DNA of 30,255 nucleotides from JBKQHQ01 sp052148715 (GCA_052148715.1 JBKQHQ010000043.1:1-30255), one strand, 5' to 3'; positions 1-8,223 are shown, counted from the stretch's first letter. Notes: generated by a model from the letters alone, not told the origin. Translations and numbers: made by a program.

Positions 1-1536
1 CTTGTCGCGCGCCGCGGCCGGCTGCTGCAGGGCCGTGTCGGCGCGAGCCCGCAGCTCCTTGAGAAGCGCCAAGGATTGACCCCGGCGCAGCAGGCCGCAA
101 TCCAGGTCAGCGAAGGCCGCACCGCCGTTGCTTGGGAGCTGGTACGTGACATCGCGATGCGCGAGGGCGGGGCGCCGGAGCTGAAGGCCGCCTACGAGAA
201 AGCGCAGAGTGACTATTTCGGGCCGGCCCCCAGTCAACGACTCGAGGGCATCGTGCGGTCGCTCTCGGCGGGCGAGATGCCGCAGCTGGCGCTCGCTGAT
301 TGGGAGGACGACATTGCCCACCGTCTCGGCGTCGTCGCCGGGGTGGCGGGTGCCGCCGCCGATCTGATGACCCGCCGCGCCAACGAAACGGCGGCCGCCG
401 CCGAGAAAATGGTGATCCTCTTCGGCAGCATGCTCGCCCTCGCCGTGGCGTTTGCGGTCGGCGGCCTCGTCTTCATGCAGATACGCGTCTCGCGCCCGAT
501 CACCGCGATCGCCGACGTCATGCGCCGGCTCTCCGCCAACGATCTGGGCGTGGAGGTTCCCGGCACCAGCCGCGGCGACGAGATCGGCCAGATGGCGAAC
601 GCCGTGCTTGTGTTCAAGGACAATATGATCAAGGCCGAGCGCGCGCGTTCGGAGCAGGCGGAAACCGAGAAGCGCATGGCCGCCCAGCGCAAGGCCGACA
701 TGCACGCGCTCGCCGACGAGTTTCAGGCTGCGGTCGGCAATATCGTGGACACGGTATCGTCCGCCGCGAAGCAGCTGGAAGCCACCGCCACCACACTGAC
801 CAAGACCGCAGAAACGACGCAGCAGCTCACCACCACGGTCGCAGCCGCCTCGGAGGAGGCCTCCGCGAACGTGAACTCCGTCGCCTCCGCGTCAGAGGAG
901 CTCGCCGGGTCGGTCAATGAAATCGCACGACAGGTCCATGAATCGAGCAAGATCGCCAGCGAAGCCGTGCAGCAGGCGCAAAAGACCGACGCCCGCATCA
1001 CCGAGCTGTCGCAGGCGGCCGGCCGCATCGGCGACGTGGTGAAACTCATCACCGGCGTCGCCGAGCAGACCAATCTGCTCGCGCTCAACGCCACCATCGA
1101 GGCCGCACGCGCCGGTGAGGCCGGCAAGGGCTTCGCCGTGGTCGCGCACGAAGTGAAAGCGCTCGCCGGCCAGACCGCCAAGGCGACCGACGAGATCAGC
1201 GCCCAGATCGCCGGCATGCAGACGGCGACGCGCGACTCGGTCGCCGCGATCAAGGAGATCAGTGGCACGATCGGCCGCATCTCCGAGATTGCCTCGGCCA
1301 TTGCCGCCGCGGTCGAAGAGCAGGGCGCGGCGACGCAGGAGATCTCACGCAACGTCCAGCAGGCAGCGCAAGGTACCGCACAGGTCGCGACCAACATCAC
1401 CGACGTGAGCCGTGGCGCGTCGGAGACCGGATCGGCTTCATCGCAAGTGCTTGCCTCGGCGCGGTCATTGTCGGGCGAGAGCGGCCATCTCAAGCTCGAG
1501 GTCGACAAGTTCCTCAATACGGTCCGTGCCGCCTAA
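1..1536 (+). CDS. Methyl-accepting chemotaxis protein, 5' end outside window
   Basis: Transmembrane chemoreceptor that passes a ligand or energy signal to CheA/CheW. The frame is open to base 1, so the true start lies upstream; the first in-frame start inside the window (TTG at 76) has no reason to be used. Visible order: part of a helical sensor region, one membrane segment (about nt 409-477), a HAMP domain beginning RPITAIADVMRR (about nt 490-630), then a long coiled-coil signalling domain. The conserved hairpin tip reads EQTNLLALNATIEAARAGE and continues into GKGFAVVA.EVKALA (nt 1060-1167), which is diagnostic for the family. The C-terminus (NTVRAA) has no CheR/CheB-tethering pentapeptide. 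The visible periplasmic segment is too short to name a ligand. The gene converges on the dehalogenase-like gene to its right. Confidence 0.95.
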   Translation, partial: LVARRGRLLQGRVGASPQLLEKRQGLTPAQQAAIQVSEGRTAVAWELVRDIAMREGGAPELKAAYEKAQSDYFGPAPSQRLEGIVRSLSAGEMPQLALADWEDDIAHRLGVVAGVAGAAADLMTRRANETAAAAEKMVILFGSMLALAVAFAVGGLVFMQIRVSRPITAIADVMRRLSANDLGVEVPGTSRGDEIGQMANAVLVFKDNMIKAERARSEQAETEKRMAAQRKADMHALADEFQAAVGNIVDTVSSAAKQLEATATTLTKTAETTQQLTTTVAAASEEASANVNSVASASEELAGSVNEIARQVHESSKIASEAVQQAQKTDARITELSQAAGRIGDVVKLITGVAEQTNLLALNATIEAARAGEAGKGFAVVAHEVKALAGQTAKATDEISAQIAGMQTATRDSVAAIKEISGTIGRISEIASAIAAAVEEQGAATQEISRNVQQAAQGTAQVATNITDVSRGASETGSASSQVLASARSLSGESGHLKLEVDKFLNTVRAA

Positions 1537-1619
1537 CAGGCGGTAACAAACTGGATCGACGCCCTCGCCTCAATCTCAGAAAGGGGGAGGCTGGAAGGGG
1601 GTCGCGCGGAGCGCGCTAG

Positions 1620-2508
1620 TCAAGCGCGGTGTTGCACGGCCAAAAACCGCAGCAACAGGTCGGCGGTCTCCGCGGGAAATTGATCGGGAAAGAAATGGCC
1701 TCCCGGCAACGTCGCGGTCGAAACAACCGCGCAGCGCTTTCGCCACTCGGCCGCCATGTCGAAGAGCCCGTGCATCGCGCCGGCCGAGCCCCAGAACGCC
1801 AGCGTCGGGCACGCTACCTTCACGTCGATATCGGCGGCGTCGTGCTCGAGGTCGATGGAGGCAGCCGCGCGATAGTCCGAGCAGGAGCCGTGGATCATCT
1901 CAGGGCTCCGCCAGCAGCGCCGGTACTCGGCGAGCTGCGCGGGGTCGAAATCCTCAAGCTTCGTCGCGCCCCAGCCGAGCAGACATGTCTGGTAGAAATA
2001 GTCGGGATCGAGGCCGATCATGTGCTCCGGGAAAGGCTCGGGCTGGGAGAGAAAATACCAGTGCCAATAGGCGCCGGCGACGCGGCGGTTTGGTGTCCAT
2101 GAACATGGCGTAGGTCGGCACGATGTCGAGCACCGCTAGGCTCGCGACGCAATCAGGATGGTCGAGCGCCGTGCGATGCGCGGTGCGGCCGCCGCGATCA
2201 TGCCCGATGACGTGGAAGCGCTCGAAGCCGAGCTGCCGCATCGCGGCCACCTGGTCATTGGCCATGGCGCGGAATGAATAGTTCGCGCGATCGGGCAGGC
2301 ATTTGGGCTTCGCGCTGTCGCCGTAGCCCCTGAGATCGGCGCAGACCACGGTGTAACGCTCGCTGATCCGCGGCGCGATCCGCGTCCACATCGCGAGCGA
2401 CTGCGGAAATCCATGCAGGAGCAGGACCGGCGGTCCCGAGCCGCCGACCACGGCATTGATCGCCGCGCCATCGCCATCGAGGGTGCGTCGTGCAAAACCT
2501 TCGAACAT
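1620..2508 (-). pseudogene. Fluoroacetate/haloacetate dehalogenase-type alpha/beta hydrolase, broken by a 1-nt frameshift
   Basis: Would hydrolyse a C-halogen bond of a haloacetate through an Asp nucleophile. The start at 2508 (MFEGFARRTL) has GGGAGG just upstream; an in-frame ATG at 2547 lacks such support. The N-terminal half reads LLLHGFPQ and GHDRGGR and then runs out of frame. Removing one base from the TTT run at 2089-2091 joins it to the second half (from the ATG at about 2021). The corrected protein has D104, R105, R108, D128, H149, W150, Y212 and H271, which are the positions I recall for the catalytic and halide-binding residues of fluoroacetate dehalogenase FAc-DEX FA1. As written, translation gives a 184-residue product without the cap pocket or catalytic His. 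This is either a recent inactivation or a homopolymer sequencing error. Substrate is inferred from residues only; other C2 haloacids or an ester are possible. Confidence 0.85.
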
Positions 2509-2560
2509 GCCGACCTCCCGTGCTTCGCCGCTTCCTGGCCGCGCCACGATGGTCTTAACA

Positions 2561-2585
2561 GGAACAGAATTCGGGTGTTTTCGTT
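2561..2585 (+). promoter_or_regulatory. Candidate EcfG general-stress-response promoter
   Basis: GGAAC at 2561-2565 and CGTT at 2582-2585 are separated by 16 bases, matching the known alphaproteobacterial EcfG consensus (GGAAC, 16-17 bases, CGTT). The site is about 35 bases before the start of the small secreted protein at 2619, which is normal promoter spacing. I scanned by eye for other GGAAC motifs with a properly spaced CGTT in the window and found none. Confidence 0.65.
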
Positions 2586-2618
2586 GCCTCTCGGGAATGA
2601 GCGCAACATGGAGCGATT

Positions 2619-2945
2619 ATGTCGAAAAGCAATAAGCATCCTTGGGTCTTGGCCCCTATTGTGCACCTGCGAGCGCTGCTTTCGGGGCTCGCCGCGGCCG
2701 TGCTCTTGCTGGCCTCCGCACCCGGGGCGAGCGCGCAGCAGTCCTACCGCGGCAGCGAGGCCGAGCAGCAAGCGTGCACGGACGACGTATTCCGGCTCTG
2801 CAACGAGTTCGTGCCCGACGAGCAACGCATCATTGCCTGCCTCGGCCAGAACCGGCGCAATCGCAGCGCCGCCTGCCGCGCCGTGTTTTCGCGCGGACCA
2901 GAGGGCGGCAGGCCTCGCTCCGAGGATGGGGATAGCCGCCGCTAG
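2619..2945 (+). CDS. Small secreted four-cysteine protein (GLG1-type Cys-rich motif)
   Basis: 108 residues. A signal peptide occupies about residues 1-40, with a hydrophobic core (LLSGLAAAVLLLASAP) and a likely cut after ASA. The mature part carries Cys 53, 61, 74 and 86 in the pattern C-x7-C-x12-C-x11-C with the core FRLCNEFVPDEQRIIACL. This resembles one unit of the Cys-rich GLG1 repeat (PF00839), and similar single-unit proteins are common in Bradyrhizobium relatives. The tail after residue 90 is polar and probably disordered. GGAG at 2610-2613 supports the ATG at 2619. A stress-sigma promoter candidate lies immediately upstream, so an envelope stress role is plausible. The molecular function is unknown. 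Confidence 0.8.
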   Translation: MSKSNKHPWVLAPIVHLRALLSGLAAAVLLLASAPGASAQQSYRGSEAEQQACTDDVFRLCNEFVPDEQRIIACLGQNRRNRSAACRAVFSRGPEGGRPRSEDGDSRR

Positions 2946-3047
2946 CTCACGACATCGAAGCCGCGCGTTGAGCCCCGAACGGTACTCTGCGCCGTCCAAA
3001 CCGCCGTGGTAGAGTGACTCTCCAGGGCAGGTTGGGGGGGGAGGATG

Positions 3048-4424
3048 ATGGCCGTGTCGCAAGCGACCACCGGCGACTATCAGATCACGGCGCGGATCGA
3101 ACGGCTGCCGTTTTCGTCCTGGCATTTGCGGATCGGCACGGTGATCGGCACCGGCTGGTTCTTCGATGCGTTCGACGCGCTCGCCATCGCCTATGTGCTG
3201 CCCGTGCTCATCGACTTGTGGAAGCTCAATCCCGGCCAGATCGGAACCTTGATCTCGACCGGCTATGCCGGGCAATTCATCGGCTCGATCTTCTTCGGAT
3301 GGCTCGCCGAGCGGATCGGGCGCGTTCCCTGCACGCTCTACACGCTGCTCATTTTCTCGGCGATGAGCGTCGCCTGCGCGTTCGCGTGGGACTTCGAGTC
3401 GCTGCTGGTGTTCCGGTTCATTCAGGGGCTCGGCCTCGGCGGCGAGATCCCGGTCATGGCGACCTATATCAGCGAGCTTGCGAGTTCACGGCGCCGCGGC
3501 CGCTATGGTCTCGGCTATCAGGTCCTGTTCACCATCGGTCTCTCGATCGTGGCGCTCGTCGCGACCTTCGTGATTCCGCGCTGGGGCTGGCAGTGGATGT
3601 TCATCATCGGCGCGGCGCCGGCGCTGCTGGCATTGCCGCTGCGGCGGCTGCTGCCGGAATCGCCGCGGTGGCTCGCGAGCCGCGGCCGCATGGACGAGGC
3701 CGACCGCGTCCTCAATGGAATCGAGGATTTGATCTCGGAGCACGGCGCCAAGCCGTTGCCGCCGATCCCGACCGATATCCCGACGGCCAAGCCGTCGGCC
3801 ACGCGCTTCGGCGATCTGTTCAGAGGCATTTACCTGCGGCGCACCTTGTCGGTGTGGACGATCTGGTTCTGCGCCTATCTGGTCGTCTATGGCCTGTCGA
3901 CGTGGATGCCGTCGATCTATCGCACGGTCTATCAGCTGCCGATGCAGCAGACGCTGAACTTCAGCCTCGTCTCGGCGGCGTTCGGGACGCTGTGCGCGCT
4001 CATCGCCGTCTTCTCGATCGACATCATCGGCCGCAAGGCGCTGTTTGCCGTCGGACAGTTTTTGAGCGCGCTGCCGCTGCTCTATCTCGGATTCCATACC
4101 GACCTGGATGTGTCCACGGTCCTGTTGCTCGTGACCCTCGCGTTCGGCTGCAACTCGATGCTGGCGATCTCGCTCAGCACGTATACGGCCGAGCTCTACC
4201 CGACCGAATTGCGCGCCATCGGCTGCGGGATCGGCAATTCCTGGGTGCGCCTCGCCGCGGTGATCGGTCCGTTTTATATCGGCTGGCTCATTCCGAAAGC
4301 CGGGCTCGGCGCCGTGTTTCTCACTTTCGGCGCCGCGGCCGTCATCGGCGGGCTGACCGCCGTTCTGTTTGCGTCCGAAACGCGCGGCCAAGTGCTCGAG
4401 CGCCTATCGCCGTCCTTGCATTGA
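3048..4424 (+). CDS. MFS transporter, sugar-porter/NiaP-like
   Basis: Inner-membrane secondary transporter of about 458 residues with 12 predicted membrane segments. Counting from the ATG at 3045, motif A is GWLAERIGR (85-93), followed by RFIQGLGLGGEIP (124-136), the sugar-porter signature PESPRWL (194-200), a hydrophilic central loop, and TAELYPTELRAIGCG before segment 11. The ETRGQ end also fits the sugar-porter/NiaP side of the superfamily, which includes carriers of nicotinate and other aromatic or organic acids. Two ATGs (3045, 3048) and a GTG (3054) crowd behind a very strong GGAGG at 3040-3044; spacing excludes 3045 and favours 3048 or 3054. The substrate cannot be read from sequence. 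It precedes the glutathione S-transferase but is separated from it by a palindromic repeat. Confidence 0.88.
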   Translation: MAVSQATTGDYQITARIERLPFSSWHLRIGTVIGTGWFFDAFDALAIAYVLPVLIDLWKLNPGQIGTLISTGYAGQFIGSIFFGWLAERIGRVPCTLYTLLIFSAMSVACAFAWDFESLLVFRFIQGLGLGGEIPVMATYISELASSRRRGRYGLGYQVLFTIGLSIVALVATFVIPRWGWQWMFIIGAAPALLALPLRRLLPESPRWLASRGRMDEADRVLNGIEDLISEHGAKPLPPIPTDIPTAKPSATRFGDLFRGIYLRRTLSVWTIWFCAYLVVYGLSTWMPSIYRTVYQLPMQQTLNFSLVSAAFGTLCALIAVFSIDIIGRKALFAVGQFLSALPLLYLGFHTDLDVSTVLLLVTLAFGCNSMLAISLSTYTAELYPTELRAIGCGIGNSWVRLAAVIGPFYIGWLIPKAGLGAVFLTFGAAAVIGGLTAVLFASETRGQVLERLSPSLH

Positions 4425-4505
4425 GCGGGTGCAAAATCGCGCAGGCTTCCCCGCAGCCCGGCCCGATGCTAGCGTTGTGTGTCTTTAACGCTTGGTGCCC
4501 TCATC

Positions 4506-4607
4506 GTCATTCCGGGGCGCCGCGCAGCGAGCGAGCCCGGAACCTACAGCCCCGGCCTGTGGCTATGGATTCCGGGCTCGCTCGCTGCGCTCGCGCCCCG
4601 GAATGAC
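4506..4607. repeat. Intergenic palindromic repeat (GTCATTCCGGGGCG family)
   Basis: Left arm 4506-4542 starts GTCATTCCGGGGCG and ends GAGCCCGGAA; right arm 4570-4607 is nearly its reverse complement and ends CGCCCCGGAATGAC. The arms of about 37 bases around a loop of about 27 could form a long imperfect hairpin in RNA or DNA. Elements with these ends recur between genes in Bradyrhizobium-type genomes. It sits between the MFS and GST genes and could act as a transcript terminator or stabiliser. Confidence 0.85.
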
Positions 4608-4669
4608 ACTGAGGGGCGGGACCGTCCATCAGAATTACGGCACTAGCCTTCGCAAAGGAGAGCGTCAGC

Positions 4670-5533
4670 ATGGTTCAACTCGTCGACAGCGATATCAAGA
4701 CTCGCGAAGTGCTCGATTGGAAGGGCCTGCATCTCTTTCATTTCTTTCTTTCGTCATGCTCGCAGAAAGTGCGAATATTTTTGAATCTCAAGGGCGTCGA
4801 GTGGCAGCCGCACGTCGTCGACCTGTTCACGAACGAGAACCTCGGCGAGTGGTTCTTGGGCATCAATCCGCGCGGCTTGGTGCCGGTGCTGGTGCACGAC
4901 GGCGCGGTGCATATCGAAAGCAACGACATCATCACCTATCTCGAAGACAAGTTTCCCCAGCCGAAGCTGATCCCGGCCGGATCTGAAAACGAGATGGCGG
5001 CGCTGCTGCGGCACGAGGACGATCTGCACCTGGATCTGCGCACGCTGAGCTTCCGTTTCGTGTTCGCGCCTCCAGCCCCGCCAAAATCGCCGGACGAGCT
5101 GAAGAAATATGCCACCACCGGCTCCGGCACCGTTCAAGGCAAGAAGGATGCGCACATAGCCGAACAAATCGATTTCTGGAAGCGGGTCGCCAGCGAGGGG
5201 ATCACCGACAAGGCCGCGCGAGCGTCGGCGTTGAAATTCCGCCAAGCTTTCGACGAGCTCGAGCAACGCCTCGCCAAGCATGCCTATCTGCTCGGTGACA
5301 CGTTGACCGTGCTCGATATCGCCTGGTTCATCTACGTCAACCGGCTCTCGCTTGCCGCCTATCCGGTCACGCGGCTGCATCCGCGGGTCGGCGATTGGTA
5401 CGAAAAGCTTCTCGCGCGGCGGGAGTTCGCGAAGGAGGTCCGGCTGCCGCCGCCGGTCAAGGAGCGGTTCGACACCACGCGGCACGAACAGGCCAAAGCC
5501 GGAAAATCGCTTGAGCTAGTTGCGGGCTTTTGA
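4670..5533 (+). CDS. Glutathione S-transferase family protein
   Basis: 287 residues, cytosolic. The N-terminal thioredoxin-like domain (about residues 20-97) holds the active-site stretch SSCSQKVR (28-35), the cis-proline segment NPRGLVPVL (66-74) and the glutathione gamma-glutamyl contact ESNDIITYLEDKFP (83-96). An all-helical C-terminal domain follows (about 108-270), with an unusually long hydrophilic insert around residues 125-160, so the protein is longer than the usual 200-230 residues. The SxC arrangement resembles Ser/Cys-type bacterial GSTs used in dehalogenation or aryl-ether cleavage, but this is only a resemblance. AAGGAG at 4655-4660 supports the start. The gene converges on the TPR/glycosyltransferase gene. 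Confidence 0.9.
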   Translation: MVQLVDSDIKTREVLDWKGLHLFHFFLSSCSQKVRIFLNLKGVEWQPHVVDLFTNENLGEWFLGINPRGLVPVLVHDGAVHIESNDIITYLEDKFPQPKLIPAGSENEMAALLRHEDDLHLDLRTLSFRFVFAPPAPPKSPDELKKYATTGSGTVQGKKDAHIAEQIDFWKRVASEGITDKAARASALKFRQAFDELEQRLAKHAYLLGDTLTVLDIAWFIYVNRLSLAAYPVTRLHPRVGDWYEKLLARREFAKEVRLPPPVKERFDTTRHEQAKAGKSLELVAGF

Positions 5534-5561
5534 GCTGTAGATCCGTGGCAAAGCATCACGT

Positions 5562-5734
5562 GTAGGGTGGGCAAAGGCGGCCGAAGCGTCGATGTTTGGC
5601 ACGGCGCCTGTTCCGCCGTGCCCACGCGGTCGGACCCGAACGCACGGGCACTCTGGCAAACCCCGCCGCGTGGGCACGGCGGAACAGGCACCGTGCATTG
5701 ATCTAAACTTCGGGGCCGCCTTTGCCCACCCTAC
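5562..5734. repeat. Composite inverted repeat, GTAGGGTGGGCAAA family, copy 1
   Basis: Outer arms 5562-5582 and 5714-5734 are exact reverse complements (GTAGGGTGGGCAAAGGCGGCC). Inner arms at about 5601-5629 and 5666-5696, containing TTCCGCCGTGCCCACGCGG and its complement, form a second nested hairpin. The element fills the space between the convergent GST and TPR genes, so it may end both transcripts. The same ends recur at 9305-9462 and from 30192 to the window edge. Confidence 0.9.
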
Positions 5735-5769
5735 GCAAAATTCGCGAGCGACGCGCCACGTGCCAGCTA

Positions 5770-8223
5770 TCACGTGCTGAAACGCCGCGTGCGCGCGAGC
5801 CCTGTGGCGGCGAGCTCGCTCCCTACGCAGGCCATGACCTCGTCCCAGTCCCTTGCGGCGGATTGCCGAAAAAGCCGGGCGCTCGGATACCAGGGGCTGT
5901 CATCGCGATCGAGCAGCCAGCGAAAGTCCGGCAGATACGGCAGCAGGACCCACACCGGCTTGCCCATCGCCCCGGCCAGGTGCGCGACGGCCGTATCGAC
6001 GCTGATGACCAGATCAAGCTGCGCGACGACCGCGGCGGTGTCGGAAAAATCTTTCAGGTCCGAGCAAAGATCGATCACCTCGTTGTGTTCCCGCAACGCG
6101 CCGGCGTCGCTCGCCCGGACATCCTTCTGCAGGCTGACGAACCGAATGCCGGAAACTTCCAACAGCGGGGCCAGTTGCTCGAAGGCGATCGATCGGTCGA
6201 GATCCCTGGTGGTCGCCCCGCTGCCTGACCAGACGAGGCCGACGAGCGGGGCATCATGCGGCAGCCGCCGCTTCCACGCTTCGATCCGATCGGCGGGCGC
6301 GTGAATATAAGGGACGACGGCCGGGATCGTCTCCACGGTCGTATTGAACATCAGCGGCAGGCTCAGCAACGAGCACTGAGCATCGAACGGCGGCAGCGGC
6401 TCACCCTTGGCCGCGACCACCTCGACGCCGGTCAATCCGCTGAGCAAGGATTTCAGGGGCGGCTGCACCTCGAGAACCACGCGCGCGCCCCGCGCCGCAG
6501 CGAGCGGCGCATAGCGAGCGAACTGAATCGTATCGCCGAACCCCTGCTCGGAATAAAGCAAGAGCCGCCGGCCCGCGGGGTCGTCACCGGACCACTCGGG
6601 ACGCGCAAAGCTTCGGGGGACCCAGCTCTCCAACTTTCGGCGCCATTCGTACCCGCGCCATCCCTCGGCAAAGCACCCGGTCAGCAGCCGCAACAGGGCC
6701 CTGTTCCAATGCGCCTGGGCATAGTCCGGGCGCAGCGCCAGCGCCCGATCATAGCTTGCGAGCGCATCCTCGAAGCGCTTCAGCTCCTGCAAGGCGCCGC
6801 CGCGATTGGAGAGCGCCTCGGCATGCTCCGGGCGTATGGCCAGCGCCCGGTCGTAGCTTGCGAGCGCATCCTCGAACCGCCTAAGCTCCTGCAGGGTGAC
6901 GCCGCGATTGGAGAGGGCCTCGGCGTAATCCGGACGCACCGCCAGTGCCCGATCATAGCTTTCCAGCGCGTCGTTGAAACGCCGCAGGTTCCGCAGCGTC
7001 ACGCCGCGATTGGAGAGGGCCTCGGCATAATCCGTTCGCACCGCCAGCGCCCGATCATAGCTTTCCAGGGCGGCGTCGAAACGCTGCAGCTTTTGCAGGG
7101 TGACGCCGCGATTGCAGCGTGCCTCGGCATGGTCCGGATTTACCGCCAGCGCGCGATCATAGCTTGCCAGCGCATCCTCGAAACGGTTCAGCTCGTGCAG
7201 CGCGACGGCGCGATTGTAGAGCACCTCGACAAAGTCCGGGCACACCGCCAGCGCCCGGTCATAGCTTGCGAGCGCATCCTCGAGACGCCCCAGCGCCTTG
7301 AGCGTGTTGCCGCGGTTGGAAAACGCTTCGGCAAAGTTTGTACGCGCGGCCAACGCGCGGTCGTAGCTTTCCAGCGCATCATCGAAACGCTGCAGCGCAT
7401 GCAGAGCGGCGCCGCGATTGGCCAACGCCTCGGCGTAGTCCGGGCGCACCGCCAAGGCCCGATCGTAGCTTGCCAGCGCCTCTTCGAAACGCTTCAGCGC
7501 GTTGAGCGCATTGCCGCGATTGTAGGCCACCTCGGCGTGGTCCGGGCACACCGCCAGCGCCCGGTCGTAGCTTGCCAGCGCCTCCTCGAAGCGCTGCAGC
7601 GCGTTGAACGCGTTGCCGCGGTTGGACAGCGCCTCGGCATAGTTGGGGCGCACCGCCAAGGCGCGCTCATAACTTTCCAGCGCTGCCTCGAAGCGCTGCA
7701 GCTCCGCAAGGGTGACGCCGCGATTGCAGAGCGCCTCGGCGTAGTTCGGACGCACCGCCAGCGCGCCGTCGTAGCTCACCAGCGCCTCGTCGAGACGTTT
7801 GAGCTTCTGCAGCGTGAGGCCGCGATTGAAGAGAGCTTCCGCATAGTTGGGACGTAGCGCCAGCGCGCGGTCGTAGCTTTCCAGCGCTTGCGCAAAATTT
7901 TGCAGCTCCTGAAACGCGAGGCCAAGATTGGAATAGTACAGCGAATTCTTTCCATCCTGACGGATAGCCAGCTCGATCAGCTGGACGGCCAGCTCATGGC
8001 GGCCGACTTGGCTCGCAATGAGGCCCAGCAGGTGCAGTGCATCGGGGTGATTGGGATGGGCAGCAAGAATCCGCCGATAAAGCTCTTCGGCCTCAGCAAG
8101 GCGCCCGGCCTGGTGGTGCGCGATGCCGGCCCCGAACAGCTCGGCAATCGTCGTCCCGGCAGGCCGCCCCGTCTGCTCTCTCCGGCCGGGATCATGACCG
8201 CCGCGGCGATGCTCGCGATTCAT
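5770..8223 (-). CDS. Tandem TPR protein with C-terminal GT9/GT41-like glycosyltransferase domain
   Basis: 817 residues. After a short basic N-terminus, 14 consecutive 34-residue TPR units (about residues 27-502) and a degenerate fifteenth form a superhelical protein-binding scaffold. Units 3-14 share the motif LESYDRALAVRP.YAEAL. The C-terminal 280 residues hold SEQGFGDTIQFARYAPL, GLVWSGSG and ISVDTAVAHLAGAMGKPVW, the pattern of ADP-heptose-type (GT9) or SPINDLY-type transferases joined to TPRs. It may glycosylate a protein or surface polymer; the acceptor and sugar donor are unknown. The DNA of the TPR units is a 102-bp tandem repeat of high identity. AGG lies just before the ATG at 8223. 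No glycan gene stands beside it. Confidence 0.9.
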   Translation of the reverse strand: MNREHRRGGHDPGRREQTGRPAGTTIAELFGAGIAHHQAGRLAEAEELYRRILAAHPNHPDALHLLGLIASQVGRHELAVQLIELAIRQDGKNSLYYSNLGLAFQELQNFAQALESYDRALALRPNYAEALFNRGLTLQKLKRLDEALVSYDGALAVRPNYAEALCNRGVTLAELQRFEAALESYERALAVRPNYAEALSNRGNAFNALQRFEEALASYDRALAVCPDHAEVAYNRGNALNALKRFEEALASYDRALAVRPDYAEALANRGAALHALQRFDDALESYDRALAARTNFAEAFSNRGNTLKALGRLEDALASYDRALAVCPDFVEVLYNRAVALHELNRFEDALASYDRALAVNPDHAEARCNRGVTLQKLQRFDAALESYDRALAVRTDYAEALSNRGVTLRNLRRFNDALESYDRALAVRPDYAEALSNRGVTLQELRRFEDALASYDRALAIRPEHAEALSNRGGALQELKRFEDALASYDRALALRPDYAQAHWNRALLRLLTGCFAEGWRGYEWRRKLESWVPRSFARPEWSGDDPAGRRLLLYSEQGFGDTIQFARYAPLAAARGARVVLEVQPPLKSLLSGLTGVEVVAAKGEPLPPFDAQCSLLSLPLMFNTTVETIPAVVPYIHAPADRIEAWKRRLPHDAPLVGLVWSGSGATTRDLDRSIAFEQLAPLLEVSGIRFVSLQKDVRASDAGALREHNEVIDLCSDLKDFSDTAAVVAQLDLVISVDTAVAHLAGAMGKPVWVLLPYLPDFRWLLDRDDSPWYPSARLFRQSAARDWDEVMACVGSELAATGLARTRRFST
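6720..7940. repeat. 102-bp tandem coding repeat (12 TPR units)
   Basis: Within the TPR gene, a 102-bp period repeats about 12 times; on the plus strand each unit carries versions of GCGCCCGATCATAGCTT and GCCGCGATTGGAGAG. Units differ by scattered substitutions but keep length, so the reading frame is preserved and gain or loss of units by recombination would be tolerated. There are no spacers and no palindromic direct repeats, so this is not a CRISPR array. Confidence 0.9.

Noticed and set aside
1604..1616. GCGCG-GAG-CGCGC hairpin between convergent genes as a terminator
   Set aside because: Only five pairs, a three-base loop and no T tract; too common in GC-rich DNA.
3014..4606. 530-codon frame overlapping the MFS gene, and a 301-codon antisense frame
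   Set aside because: Arg-rich alternative-frame readings of GC-rich coding DNA; the MFS frame has family motifs and membrane segments.
5592..5780. Short open frames with Pro/Arg-rich products
   Set aside because: They lie inside the intergenic inverted repeat and have no protein-like features.
6256..7857. 533-codon open frame opposite the TPR gene
   Set aside because: It is the antisense shadow of the 102-bp repeats; a stop-free unit repeated in phase stays open. It has no motif, and the TPR frame is clearly the coding one.
6720..7940. Regular repeats that could suggest a CRISPR array
   Set aside because: The period is 102 bp with no unique spacers, and the units encode 34-residue TPRs.
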